A DNA stretch of 64,000 nucleotides from Rhynchopus sp. YZ270_cl-10 (GCA_964035575.1 OZ037869.1:1364001-1428000); one strand, 5' to 3'. Shown: positions 52,130 through 63,063, counted from the first letter of the stretch. Translations and numbers: made by a program. Notes: generated from the letters alone by a model not told the origin.

Positions 52130-52419
52130 TATCAACTTTCATTTTTTTCTTCTTTTTGTCTGTCTTTTCATCAGATGGCATTCCTTGTATTGCAGGCTGC
52201 CAGGTCACTTCTCTAGCTCAAGTCACGTAACACCCCACAGTCCTCCACCCCTGTGTTTACTTTTCTCTTGTCTCTTACATGCACCCTCAATACACATGCT
52301 AAGGTACGTCCTGGAACAGGCACACCACCTCCCATCCCACTACAGCAAACGCACTGCCACAGAACCCTCTCTCTCTCTCTCCCCTTGCCCCCCTTGCCCC
52401 CTACACGCTCTCTGCAAAG

Positions 52420-53442
52420 ATGACTCACTGCACAGCCAACCCCTCTCTGCACGAGCCAACGAGTTGTCTGTGTTGTGTGATCTACGACATGTGCCAGAAG
52501 AACGTGTCGTGTCCCAGTATGGTGCCGCCTGTCCATGCGCATCTGCTTGACGCAGTCGAGAACATCTTTGCTACTGCGGCCGATTCCCAGAACAAGCCGT
52601 TCCTGAGCACAGCCGAGCAACAGCACGCACGCAAGAAGTTGTCGGAGTGGTTGAGCCCTCTGGAGGGCGAGAAGATCCGTGCAGCTGCAGTTTCTGTGTT
52701 GCGCGAGTTGATGTCAAATGCGGCATTCCACGGCCTGGTGACGTTGTTGTTGAAGCAGGCAGAGACGGCGATGGAGAAGGTTGTGCGTGGCTTTACCGAA
52801 CAGATGAGGAAGGACCCGGGCTATACGGAACACTTCCCGAATGACACGAAGCGGGACGTCGTTGCCTACATTGCTGACAAACAGGATCTGCCTGTGTGTG
52901 CTGATGTGGGCTACCTCAGCTGCGAACGTGTCAGTGACGACGTGGTGAAGAGGTTCAACACTATTGTGAAGGGGGGGAAGAAGAAGAAGAATGTGCCCGA
53001 AGGTGACGAACTGCAGAACATGGCGTGGAGTCTGTGCTCTGCCCTGGAGAACGGAGTGAAGAACTGCGGGAAAGTCGAGGTCTTGCAGTGCTCGTGCACT
53101 GGCAGCGATGCGACCTACATGGTAGTCGACGGCAAGCATGTGCCGCACAGCGTATGGGTCTGGCGTACTTTAAGCAACATGACAATCCCCCCCGCACACG
53201 TTATCAAGGTGGCAGGCGGAACAGGCCCGCGTACCGATGACCTACTCCGACGCGGACAGAAGCGAGACAATGCCACCATCGTCAACTGTTGCGCGGAGGA
53301 GGGAAGCTTCTTCCGCACATCCAAAGACCGCTACGTGTCTGGGGGATGGGTGCTGGCTGCTCGTGGTGAGAAGAAGGAGGCGGTTCCCAACAGCAACAGC
53401 AGCAGCTCGATCAGAGTGCGTGCGCACAGATCCACTGAGTAG
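52420..53442 (+). CDS. unknown protein, family shared with 54828 and 61031
   Basis: 340 residues, single exon. The N-terminus is Cys-rich (CTANPSLHEPTSCLCCVIYDMC). A helical region follows (PFLSTAEQQHARKKLSEWL). The C-terminal ~110 residues (LQCSCTGSDATYMVVDGKHV to DRYVSGGWVL) are clearly related to the C-terminus of the gene at 54828, so there is a shared domain of unknown function. Upstream, a CT-rich tract (52367-52415) precedes the ATG. The N-terminal ~85 residues are repeated almost exactly in the chimeric gene at 61031. Confidence 0.75.
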   Translation: MTHCTANPSLHEPTSCLCCVIYDMCQKNVSCPSMVPPVHAHLLDAVENIFATAADSQNKPFLSTAEQQHARKKLSEWLSPLEGEKIRAAAVSVLRELMSNAAFHGLVTLLLKQAETAMEKVVRGFTEQMRKDPGYTEHFPNDTKRDVVAYIADKQDLPVCADVGYLSCERVSDDVVKRFNTIVKGGKKKKNVPEGDELQNMAWSLCSALENGVKNCGKVEVLQCSCTGSDATYMVVDGKHVPHSVWVWRTLSNMTIPPAHVIKVAGGTGPRTDDLLRRGQKRDNATIVNCCAEEGSFFRTSKDRYVSGGWVLAARGEKKEAVPNSNSSSSIRVRAHRSTE

Positions 53443-53466
53443 AAAAGGCACATAAAACCGAAAGTG

Positions 53467-53720
53467 AGGCCATCAGAGGATGTTTGTGCCATTGTGCTGA
53501 GTAGCAGAGGTGCCGTAACGGACAAAGTTCCCGGCAGAGATAGGTCTGAACAAACAAAGACTACCGACAATATAAATGAAGTAAACAAGAACAAAACAAA
53601 ACAAAACAAAACAAAACAAAAACAACAAAAGAGCTGTCAGCCCAGGGCCGAAAGGATCTGCCATAGCCTGGGGAGGTGTGCAGGCTGTATTTCCAAACAA
53701 GGGCAGTCTCCAGACTGCAA
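53467..53720. repeat. segmental duplicate of 56844-57097
   Basis: From GAGGCCATCAGAGGATGTTT through a CAAAACAAAAC run to CAGTCTCCAGACTGCAA, almost identical to 56844-57097. The number of AAAAC units differs. Confidence 0.85.
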
Positions 53721-53889
53721 CTTTGGTCCAGGCAGGGTAGTCCGCACATAGGTACGTAGGCGACAGTCGAGACAAGAAAATATATTAAAAAATGACAAAA
53801 AAAATACTGGTGGGTGGGGCAGGGTGGGTGGGTGGGTGGGGAGAACTTTCGTTAGTTAAGTTACGTTACGTATGTTTGTTTCTATGAAG

Positions 53890-54180
53890 GTTTCTGTGTG
53901 TCCTCAATGAGTTTAACACTTCTTTGCCCGTACACACGCGGAAGACTTTTCTTTTCTTTCTTTTTCCAGCACTACCAGAATCATGATGAGTTGCTTGCTT
54001 GCTTGCAACTTACAACATGCCTTATTGTTCTGGTGAAGGTGCGCATTTCTTGTTCCCATGTGTCTATTTTTCTTTTTCTTTTCGAGACTTTTTCTTCTGT
54101 TTCATAATGCTTTTTAACCCTTTACGGACCGCAAGCTACTTGATGGCCCACTGAATGGTGTCCTCCATCTAGTAAGGTTC
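53890..54180. repeat. repeat E, copy 1
   Basis: It begins AAGGTTTCTGTGTGTC, runs through CACACGCGGAAGACTTTTC and CTTGCTTGCAACTTAC, and ends in a TTTACGGACCGCAAG... stem-loop region. Other copies lie at 57335-57600 and 62238-62480 (partial), with fragments at 60660-60790 and 61930-62080. Confidence 0.75.
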
Positions 54181-54827
54181 AACCCATTTTTTGGAAAAAC
54201 ATCGTGCTTTCATCTGTGGCTGACATCGTACGTGGGTCAGGCGGAGGTGACTGCATCGACAACTAACTTATGTTTCCCAACTGAGATGCGTTTATCACGT
54301 TTCAACTACTCTTTTTCCTGATCTCGTGGAAGACGCTTGGCTGAGTTGTGGCATCTTCATCAGAAGCATGTCTCATCTCATAACCTGTCACCACGGTATC
54401 TGGGTGCTAGAGTAATGATAATGATAATACAACAAACAAAAGCCACGCCCCACCCTCTTTCCCCCTTTTGTGCGTTTATCCGTGAATCATTCTCACATCC
54501 AACAGGCCTCATGTGGCTTTGCACTATTCTTCCTTCTCACTGCACACCTGCTGCCTCCACGTGGCGCACTGTGCAGCAGATGGCACAACACAGCAGCACG
54601 CACCTCTGTGGCATGATGATCTATCAGCAGTCTCCCTCTTCTGTTATATTTCGTTTTGTGTCTTCAGGTAAATCCTATCTCCGACGTCCCCTACTTTTTA
54701 CCTTTTCCCCGATAACATAGTTGTCGTTCACCTTTGTCCCTTTTTGCAGAAGTGTTCCTTCCACCCTTCTCCCCCACCCCATTAGCACACCAGAACGACG
54801 CAACACACATACTACACTCACGAAACA

Positions 54828-55904
54828 ATGAACCAATCCTGTGCAACGGAGACACACAAGGCCGCAGAGCAGACACGTAACCACGGCGACACAGCGCCCT
54901 GCGACTGTGGGCGTGGCGCTGCCGGGACGTGTGGGTCGTGGAGCTGCAGTAGTGCAGACCTATGGGCAGAGGAATGCGAGCCCTTCACAAAGGGGCACAT
55001 GCGTACTGCCGCACTGAAGGAACAGCACCTTTCGTTCCGATCCAAGGGGTATGTCAGCGACGAACAACGGGCGTACGTGGATAAGCATCACAACCTGGAA
55101 GCGTTCCGCGAATCCTTCGCAGCTGCGGTGCAGGAGACGGCCAGAGACCTAAAGGCTATCCTCCGCGAGGCGGAGGACTCCATGGAACAGAGGTGGACTG
55201 AGCTTAAGGCATGGGGGCCGTCCCAAGCAGAGTGGAAGCACGCCTCCTCTCCCGGTGATGCTGTGGATGGCTGCCTGTGTCTGGCTGAGTTTATCTTCGA
55301 CAGGTACCATGTGCCTGTGTTCGGGTCAGTGCGCCGCATTGGTGTGGAGGAGGTGTACGGGGAAGTGTCGAAACAGCTGGAGGAGCTGGCGCAAACAATC
55401 CTGGGGCTGGAGAAGCATGAGATATGTGCGCAGAGACTGCACGAATGCCACTCGCAGGCACGACATGCGTTGGACCATGCGGTGAAGCGTGTTGGCAAGC
55501 TGCTTGTCGCCCAGTGCTCGAGCAGTGGCTCTGTGGGAACGTACCTGCTTGTGAATGGAGACCTTTACCGCCCCCGCGACTGGGTGTGGTGGACGGGCAA
55601 GCTGCAGGGAGACAGGTGTGCAGGAGATTATGTGTTTGTGACAAGCGGGAGCGGGCCATGGGACACAGCGCTGCTGAAGGACAAGACAGGGATCACGGTG
55701 ACGGATACCCGCCCTGCGGACGGCGGTGTGCATTTCCACACCGGGGCCTGCTACGTCTCGGGGCGGTCTGTGTTGGTGCGTGAGGACAGCTCTGATGTTG
55801 TTCCCCTGCGGAAGATACCGAAGAACCAGAGGAAGAAGAACGGCAGCACAATGCCTGTCACAGCGTCGCTCATTCCTTCCAGTGGTAACAAGTACAGTGA
55901 GTGA
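54828..55904 (+). CDS. unknown protein, paralogue of 52420
   Basis: 358 residues, single exon, ATG at 54828 in CACGAAACAATG. The N-terminus is Cys/Ser-rich (CDCGRGAAGTCGSWSCSS). A long helical middle follows (VDKHHNLEAFRESFAAAVQE, VYGEVSKQLEELAQTILGLE). The C-terminal domain (LVAQCSSSGSVGTYLLVNGD to CYVSGRSVLVR) matches the C-terminus of the 52420 gene in length and in many positions. It likely arose by duplication and then diverged strongly. Function unknown. Confidence 0.75.
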   Translation: MNQSCATETHKAAEQTRNHGDTAPCDCGRGAAGTCGSWSCSSADLWAEECEPFTKGHMRTAALKEQHLSFRSKGYVSDEQRAYVDKHHNLEAFRESFAAAVQETARDLKAILREAEDSMEQRWTELKAWGPSQAEWKHASSPGDAVDGCLCLAEFIFDRYHVPVFGSVRRIGVEEVYGEVSKQLEELAQTILGLEKHEICAQRLHECHSQARHALDHAVKRVGKLLVAQCSSSGSVGTYLLVNGDLYRPRDWVWWTGKLQGDRCAGDYVFVTSGSGPWDTALLKDKTGITVTDTRPADGGVHFHTGACYVSGRSVLVREDSSDVVPLRKIPKNQRKKNGSTMPVTASLIPSSGNKYSE

Positions 55905-56965
55905 GCGTGGTTGGTTAGTGAATGAACAAGAGAGGGGTATTTTGGGGGAGGGTGGGGTTATTAACGTTATGTTCAGTGTTTTGTTGTGCTGTGAACTCTT
56001 GTATTGTTTTTCAGTCACTTTTGCCAGAAGTCACGTTATACTTAGATGTGTGCCTATGCAGCTATCATCTTTCAAGTGTACTTTACTTCTGAAGCAAAGC
56101 ATGTGACGCATCTGTTATTCGTTTTGTCATGTCACAGGGTGTACCCACAGCACAAGTTTCGTCTTGGATACCGAGTAACGTGATCCCTCCCCACGTCTGG
56201 AGCCTCACTGCACTCGGTTTGCAGACGACTACGTGCAACGTTTGTACTCCTTTTACTTTTTTGAAGACGTGTGAAAGAGACGAGAGACACATCATTCATT
56301 TTTCAAAGTGTTCTTAGTGTACACGTCGTATTCGGCAAAATGCTCGAGCCCCATATGAACGGTCGCGCGTCTGCGTATCCGTCCCCTGGCTTGTTTCCCT
56401 CTCTTTTGTGCTCCGCGATGCTTTCTGTATTTCTGGCAAACACATACTGTAAATATGATAATTTACTGTATGAAGTCAACACAAAAAGTGGAAGCATTTT
56501 CCCTTTCCCCGTTTTGTAGTCTTTTGAGCAACAAAAGCAACGCGTAATGAGTTCCTCACATCTGGCTTGGGGGTTCTCAAATTCACTTTTTTGTTTGTTT
56601 GTTTTGCTGAGAATTTTTCAAGATCAAGCCTTTCCGGACTGCAAGCCACTTGAGTGGCCCGCACATTTCAACTACTCTTTTTCCTGATCTCGTGGAAGAG
56701 TTGTGGCATCTTCATCAGAAGCATGTCTCATCTCATAACCTGTCACCACGGTATCTGGGTACTATAGCAATGATAATGATTTTAGAAAAAATATATGGTG
56801 AACTCAGCAGTTTTTACTCAGAATCCAAACCCCTTCCTTGTAGTGAGGCCATCAGAGGATGTTTGTGCCATTGTGCTGAGTAGCAGAGGTGCCGTAACGG
56901 ACAAAGTTCCTGGCAGAGATAGGTCTGAACAAACAAAGACTACCGACAATATAAATGAAGTAAAC

Positions 56966-56996
<31 letters not shown>

Positions 56997-58115
56997 CAAC
57001 AAAAGAGCTGTCAGCCCAGGGCCGAAAGGATCTGCCATACCCTGGGGAGGTGTGCAGGCTGTATTTCCAAACAAGGGCAGTCTCCAGACTGCAAGCCTTC
57101 CTTTTTTTTTGCAAGTACCTAACAAAAGTGAACAAGACTCATGTGCGGACTACCTTGCCTGGCCCCTAGCTACCACACAAGAAGCGTAGTCCGCATAGGT
57201 ACGTAGGCGACTGTCGAGACAAGACAAGATAATAAATGACCAAAATATACTCGTGGGTGGGTCAGGGTGGGTGGGTGGGTGGGGAGAGCTTTCGTTAGTT
57301 AAGTTACGTTACGTATGTTTGTTTATATGAAGGTTTCTGTGTGTGTCAATGAGTTTAACACTTCTTTGCCCATACGCACGCGGAAGACTTTTCTTTTCTT
57401 TTCTTTCTTTGTCCAGCACTAACCAGAATCATGATGAGTTGCTTGCAACTTACTACATGCCTTATTGTTCTGGTAAAGGTGCGCATTTCTTGTTACCGTG
57501 TGTCTATTTTTCTTTTTCTTTTCGAGACTTTTTGTTCTGTTTCATAATTTTTTTTTATAACCCTTTACGGACCGCAAGCCACTTGAGTGGCCCGCTGAGT
57601 GCCACGGTATCTGGGTGCTAGAGTAATGACAATGATAATACAACAAAGAAAAGCCACGCCCCACCCTCTTTCCCCCTTTTGTGCGTTTATCCGTGAATCA
57701 TTCTCACATCCAACAGGCCTCATGTGGCTTTGCACTATTCTTCCTTCTCACTGCACACCTGTTGCCTCCACGTGGCGCACTGTGCAGCAGATGGCACAAC
57801 ACAGCAGCACGCACCTCTGTGGCATGATGATCTATCAGCAGTCTCCCTCTTCCGAATGGCTTTGACGAATGCCTGCGACTACGAACCTGGGACACGTTGT
57901 TGTCCTACTTGCGCTGACCACATGTGCTCTCTGTGTTGTATGTGTACGTTGTGTCGTCTTTGCTTCTTTTCGTTCATGCGTTGCGTGACGTTATTCACCA
58001 CAAGATTCACTTCTTCTTTCCATCTCAACACATGTGCTACAACTTCTCACTCACTCCTTCAGGTCTGATCAACACACTTTTACTACACAAAAAAAAACAA
58101 AAAAAATCAGCAAAA
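55905..58115. other. spacer of duplicated blocks before Hsp70 copy 2
   Basis: No gene supported. It contains 56127-56620 (duplicate of 63533-64000), 56844-57097 (duplicate of 53467-53720), repeat E (57335-57600) and 57604-57850 (duplicate of 54403-54640). Open frames across it are short and not conserved between copies. Confidence 0.65.
56127..56620. repeat. segmental duplicate of 63533-64000
   Basis: Nearly identical over about 470-490 bp. The main difference is inside the class B hairpin (56266-56298 here), where the loop region is expanded and the stem reduced to TGTG/CACA. Confidence 0.88.
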
Positions 58116-60236
58116 ATGATGCGCAACACAGCGAAGCTCTGCTGGATTGACGCCAGGCCCAAGAAGGTGAGCGGGAATGTGGTGGGTATTGACCTGGGTA
58201 CGACGAACTCGTGCGTGGCTGTGATGGAGGGAACGGCAGCACGTGTGATTGAGAACAGCGAGGGTGCACGCACCACGCCGTCGTACGTGGCGTTCAAGGG
58301 AAGCGAGAAGCTTGTTGGTCTGGCGGCGAAGCGCCAGGCTGTGACGAACCCGCAGAACACATTCTACGGAATCAAGCGTCTGATTGGTCGCAAGTTCACG
58401 GACAAGGAGACACAGGAGGACCAGAAGCAGGTGCCGTTCAAGATCAGCCGTGCCGGAAACGGTGACGCGTGGGTGCAGGACACGGCCGGGAAGGAGTACT
58501 CGCCGAGCCAGGTCGGGTCGTTCGTGCTGGAGAAGATGCGTGAGACGGCAGAGGCGCACCTGGGAACAACTGTCCCGAACGCAGTGGTGACTGTGCCTGC
58601 GTACTTCAACGACTCGCAGCGTCAGGCGACGAAGGACGCGGGAAGCATCGCAAAGCTGAACGTTCTGCGCATCATCAACGAGCCGACGGCAGCGGCACTT
58701 GCGTATGGACTAGGCATGGACAAGGACGAGGACAAGGTTGTGGCAGTGTACGACCTGGGTGGTGGCACGTTCGATGTGTCGATCCTTGAGGTGAGTGGTG
58801 GAGTGTTTGATGTGAAGGCGACGAACGGAGACACCTTCCTGGGAGGTGAGGACTTTGACGTGGTCATCACAAAGTACCTGACGGAGAACTTCAAGAAGCA
58901 GGAGGGTGTGGACCTGACGAAGGACAAGATGGCGCTGCAGCGTGTGCGTGAGCAGGCGGAGAAGGCGAAGATGGAGCTGTCGTCTGCGATGGAGACGGAG
59001 ATCAACCTGCCGTACATCTCTGCGAACGAGTCTGGCCCGCTCCACATGCAGGAGAAGCTGACACGTTCGAAGCTTGAGGGTCTTGTGGGTGACCTTGTGC
59101 AGCGCACTGTGAAGCCGTGCGAGGTGTGCCTGAAGGACAGTGGGCTGAAGACGAGCGAGATTGAGGAGGTGATCCTTGTGGGAGGAATGTCGCGCATGCC
59201 CAAGGTGCAGGAGGTTGTGCAGAACATCTTCAAGCGTGAGCCCTACAAGGGTGTCAACCCCGACGAGGTTGTGGCGATGGGTGCTGCCATCCAGGGAGGA
59301 GTGCTCAAGGGAGATGTCGGTGGTCTGCTTCTGCTTGACGTGACGCCGCTGTCGCTGGGTCTTGAGACCCTTGGAGGAGTCTTCACCAGACTCATCCCGA
59401 AGAACACCACCATCCCGACGAAGAAGAGCCAGGTATGTGCAGTGAGCAGTGAGCAATGAGCAACTGCTCGTTAGCAGTTAGCCACTAGCAACTTTGAAAC
59501 ACAACCCCAAAACCCTCGCACACAAACAAACCTCACACGCTCTCTCTCTCCCCCTCTCTCTTGACAGGTGTTCTCGACAGCAGCAGACAACCAGACCCAG
59601 GTGGGCATCAAGGTGCTTCAGGGTGAGCGTGAAATGGCTGCCGACAACCAGATGCTGGGCCAGTTCGACCTTGTGGGTGTGCCGCCCGCACCACGTGGAG
59701 TGCCGCAGATTGAGGTGACGTTCGACATTGACGCGAACGGTATCTGCAACGTGAGCGCAAAGGACAAGGCGACCGGGAAGGAGCAGACTGTGCGCATCCA
59801 GTCGAGCGGCGGTCTGAACAAGGACGAGATTGAGCGCATGATCCGTGAGGCGGAGACCCACCAGGAGGCGGACAAGGAGCGCCGTGAGGCTGTGGAGCTG
59901 AAGAACACTGCGGACACACAGGTGATCCAGGCGGAGAAGGCGCTTGAGGACTGGAAGCACCTGTCTGAGGAGGAGAAGCAGGCTGTGAAGGAGGCTGTGC
60001 AGGAGTGCCGTGACGCCATGGCGAACGAGTCCTCGACGAAGGACCAGCTGCAGGAGGCGACGGACAAGCTGCAGAAGGCTGTCATGGAGGCGGGCAAGAA
60101 GGACTACGAGTCGGCAGCAGCAGCAAACTCGTCTGGGTCTGAGAGCACCGAGGAGGTCAAGGCCGAGGAGAAGACCGAGGACAAGACTGAGGAGGAGAAG
60201 AAGGCTGAGGACGAGAAGAAGGACAAGAAGGAGTGA
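58116..60236 (+). CDS. mitochondrial-type Hsp70 (DnaK family), copy 2
   Basis: Two exons, 58116-59432 and 59568-60236, 661 residues. It is nearly identical to the gene at 49551 in exons and in the 135-bp intron, so it is a very recent duplicate or the pair is kept alike by gene conversion. Differences that change the protein: a longer leader ([10 protein letters not shown] instead of LCCSK), LG added in [10 protein letters not shown], a few substitutions, and a longer acidic tail (KKAEDEKK). The upstream sequence up to the ATG is unrelated to copy 1, so the two genes probably have different 5' UTRs. The leader difference could alter targeting or cleavage. Expected location: mitochondrial matrix. 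Confidence 0.95.
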
Positions 60237-61030
60237 GTCTGAGTCTGAGTCTGAGTCTGATGCTGTTTGTGTGTGTGTGTGGTGCTTTCCGTCCCCAAAA
60301 GCGGCACATGTGTCATTGGCGACGATCCCTTGCCTTCCTGCCTCTGTGTGAGGTCAGGTTTTTGTCTGTTTGTACTAATGTACTGTTTTAATTGTTGAGT
60401 GGCTGTTTCGTGGTTTTGTGGTTTTCATTTGCAATTTAGATTCAGATTTACGTAGTTTTGCTGAAGTGTTTACATCACCGTCCTCTTTGGAAACGTGTGT
60501 GAGCGCAGTCAAGCATTCGCATGTTGATATTGATCAACTTTTATTTCTTGGATGGCATTGCTTGTATTGCTGCGAGGTAACTTTTCGTGCTTCGAGGCAC
60601 GTAACACCCCACAGTCCTCCACCCCTGTGTTTGCTTCTCTCTTGTCTCTTGCCTACAAGACTCTTTTGCCCATACACGCGCGAATGACTTTTATTCGTTC
60701 TTTTTCCAGCGCTAACACGAATCCATGTCGAGTTGATTGCATGCAACTTATGACATACCCCGTTCGGGTTGTCGCGTATTTTTGCTACCTGTACTTTCCA
60801 TTCATTGGAATGTATGTGTTATAATACTCTTTTTGAAAGTTGTGATGATTCTCTTTGCACAGCACACGCCGAGGCGCAATCAAGTATTCCTCAAAAAATA
60901 AAAAGCCCCACTTTTGCAATGACCCGCCACCTCCCATCCCACTACAGCAAACGCACTGCCACAGAACCCTCTCTCTCTCTCTCCCCTTGCCCCCCTTGCC
61001 CCCCTTGCCCCCTACACGCTCTCTGCAAAG
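60237..61030. other. 3' spacer of Hsp70 copy 2
   Basis: No gene. It opens with a GAGTCT repeat directly after the stop (more units than in copy 1), then follows the copy 1 spacer but without the hairpin cassette. A CGTGC/GCACG stem-loop with loop TTCGAG lies at 60588-60603. Confidence 0.65.
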
Positions 61031-62101
61031 ATGACTCACTGCACAGCCAACCCCTCTCTGCACGAGCCAACGAGTTGTCTGTGTTGTGTGATCTACGACA
61101 TGTGCCACAAGAACGTGTCGTGTCCCAGTATGGTGCCGCCTGTCCATGCGCATCTGCTTGACGCATTCGAGTACATCTTTGCTGCTGCGGCCGATTCCCA
61201 GAACAAGCCGTTCCTGAGCACAGCCGAGCAACAGCACGCACGCAAGAAGTTGTCGGAGTGGTTGAGCCCTCTGGAAGTGAAGAACTGCGGGAAAGTTGGG
61301 GTCTTGCATGACAGCGATGCGACCTACATGGTCGACCCCCTGCCTGACAGCGAGCAGGCTGCATTGATGTGCGATGCCGCATCGCGGTCCGAGAACAGCA
61401 TCGAACGCCTTCTGCTGAAGGGAATCGACATCAACATCAGCGACTATGACAAACGCGCTGCACTCCACATCGCTGCAGACAACGGCGATCTCAGCATCGT
61501 AAAGTACCTGGTCAAAAAGGGGGCCACCGTTGACATTGCAGACAGATGGGGAAACACACCTTACTCAGGTGCAGTGCAAAAGGGCTTTGCAGAGGTTGCA
61601 CACTTCCTTAAAACCTCTGGAGCAAAGAATATCACCCAAAACAACGATTACGGAGCCGCCCGGCTTTGTGCTGCAGCAGGAAGCGGGGATCTTGCGAAGC
61701 TTCAGCATACTATTCACGGCGGCGTCGCTGCGGATGCTTCGGACTATACCGACCGTGGTGCGCTCCATGTTGCTGCAAAAGAAGGACATATGTCGGTCAG
61801 CAAATGTTGCCTTGTTGAGGAGGCAGGGGTGTCGGTGAATGTTCAAGACAGATGTGGCACCACGCCTCTCACCGGGGCGGAAGAAGCAGTAGAAATCCTG
61901 GTCGAATTTTGCAACTATCTCAATACCCTGTTCGGGTATAGTGCGCACTTTTTGTTCCTATGTGTTTGCGTGCCTGTTCGAGGCGTTGTTGCTCTGTTTC
62001 AGAATGCTTTTTTTGTGGTTTCTTTTCTTCTTCTTCTCTTCTTCTTCGAAACGGTTTTCTTCGGTTTCATAATGTTTGTTTTATTCTTCTTCTTTTTTTA
62101 A
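61031..62101 (+). CDS. chimeric ankyrin-repeat protein
   Basis: Open frame of 356 codons. Residues 1-82 copy the N-terminus of the 52420 gene. About 385 bp of that gene is missing, with the join at SPLE|VKNCG, and a short piece of its C-terminal region follows. The protein then switches to ankyrin repeats: DKRAALHIAADNGDLSIVKYLVKKGA, a second WGNTPYSGAVQKGFAEVAHFL, DYGAARLCAAAGSGDLAKLQ, DRGALHVAAKEGHM and a last CGTTPLTGAEEAVEIL. After about residue 300 the frame runs into T-rich spacer-like repeat E sequence (LLLLFFFETVFF), so the true stop or an intron may lie earlier. Ankyrin repeats mediate protein binding; function unknown. Confidence 0.6.
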   Translation: MTHCTANPSLHEPTSCLCCVIYDMCHKNVSCPSMVPPVHAHLLDAFEYIFAAAADSQNKPFLSTAEQQHARKKLSEWLSPLEVKNCGKVGVLHDSDATYMVDPLPDSEQAALMCDAASRSENSIERLLLKGIDINISDYDKRAALHIAADNGDLSIVKYLVKKGATVDIADRWGNTPYSGAVQKGFAEVAHFLKTSGAKNITQNNDYGAARLCAAAGSGDLAKLQHTIHGGVAADASDYTDRGALHVAAKEGHMSVSKCCLVEEAGVSVNVQDRCGTTPLTGAEEAVEILVEFCNYLNTLFGYSAHFLFLCVCVPVRGVVALFQNAFFVVSFLLLLFFFETVFFGFIMFVLFFFFF

Positions 62102-63063
62102 ACCGGAGGGAAAAATACCTTTTGGTTTTTCTCCAAAATCAGGAATTATGCGAAGTCGCATAACTCGGCCTTGGTAGCTATTTCCCTGTTTCATATCCAT
62201 TCTTTTCCTTTAGAAAGTTACACATGTTTGTTTGTTTTTGAAGGTTTCTGTGTGTCCTCAATGAGTTTAACACTTCTTTGCCCATACACACGCGGAAGAC
62301 TTTTCTTTTCTTTTCTTTTCCCAGCACGAACACACGAATCTATGTCAAGTAGCTTGCTTGCTTGCAAGTTATCACATACCAGTTCGTTTAGAGTGCGCAG
62401 TTTTTGTCACTATCTGTTTGCGTCTCTCTTTTTCTTTTCGAGGCGTTTTTCTTCTGTTTCACAATGTGTTATAACGGATTTTTCTTTTGTTTTTTTCCTT
62501 TTTTCCTTTTTCCCTTTTGTTTTTTCAACCTACCTTCCTTCACCCCCCCTGTAAGGGTAACCGTAGGTGAAGTAAGGTATAGTATTGAAATCGATGTGGG
62601 GGGGGAGTAAAGGGTCAATTTTACAAAACCAGATTTTGAGGAAAATTTTAGCCGAAAATGGGCCCCACGTATAAGCAACCGGGCTCATATTTCTCAAAAA
62701 TTAAGTGGTCAAAAAATTGTCCAATTTTCGAGATTGACCCCACCACTGCACGGGCGGAGTCCAAAAATGCAAATAAGGACCCTTTTTAATTTGTTCTCTT
62801 GAAATGTATAATTTCATGTTTTCGCGAAAAAAATTACAACTGATCCCTACAAGGGTTGAAGGAAGGTGGTTGAAAACAACAGTAACAACAAGGACAAGTA
62901 ATTGCTAAGGAAAAACGGGTGTGATGTGGAAAACTCCGCGCGATTTTCGAAACCACCGTAGTATCCTGGCGATTTGCTGGAGGTGCTGATGTGCCTGGTG
63001 TGATCGATGTGTTGTAGTCTGTGCATTCTGTGTTCCCTCCGCACTGCTCCAACGACGACGACA
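62102..63063. other. spacer
   Basis: No gene. It holds a repeat E copy (62238-62480), T-rich DNA, and the dispersed repeat shared with 4643-4706 (62716-62778). Confidence 0.6.

Larger units (their letters stand above)
51633..52419. other. 3' spacer of Hsp70 copy 1 with a triple hairpin cassette
   Basis: No gene. About 290 bp match the spacer of copy 2. Then comes a stretch with hairpins (52016-52129) that is absent from the copy 2 spacer, after which similarity resumes (CACGTAACACCCCACAGTCC). Confidence 0.75.
53443..54827. other. spacer built of duplicated blocks
   Basis: No gene. It holds the block 53467-53720 (copy at 56844-57097), an (ACAAA)n run (53588-53625), a GGGT repeat (53805-53840), a repeat E copy (53890-54180) and a block (54403-54640) that recurs at 57604-57850. 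Confidence 0.7.
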
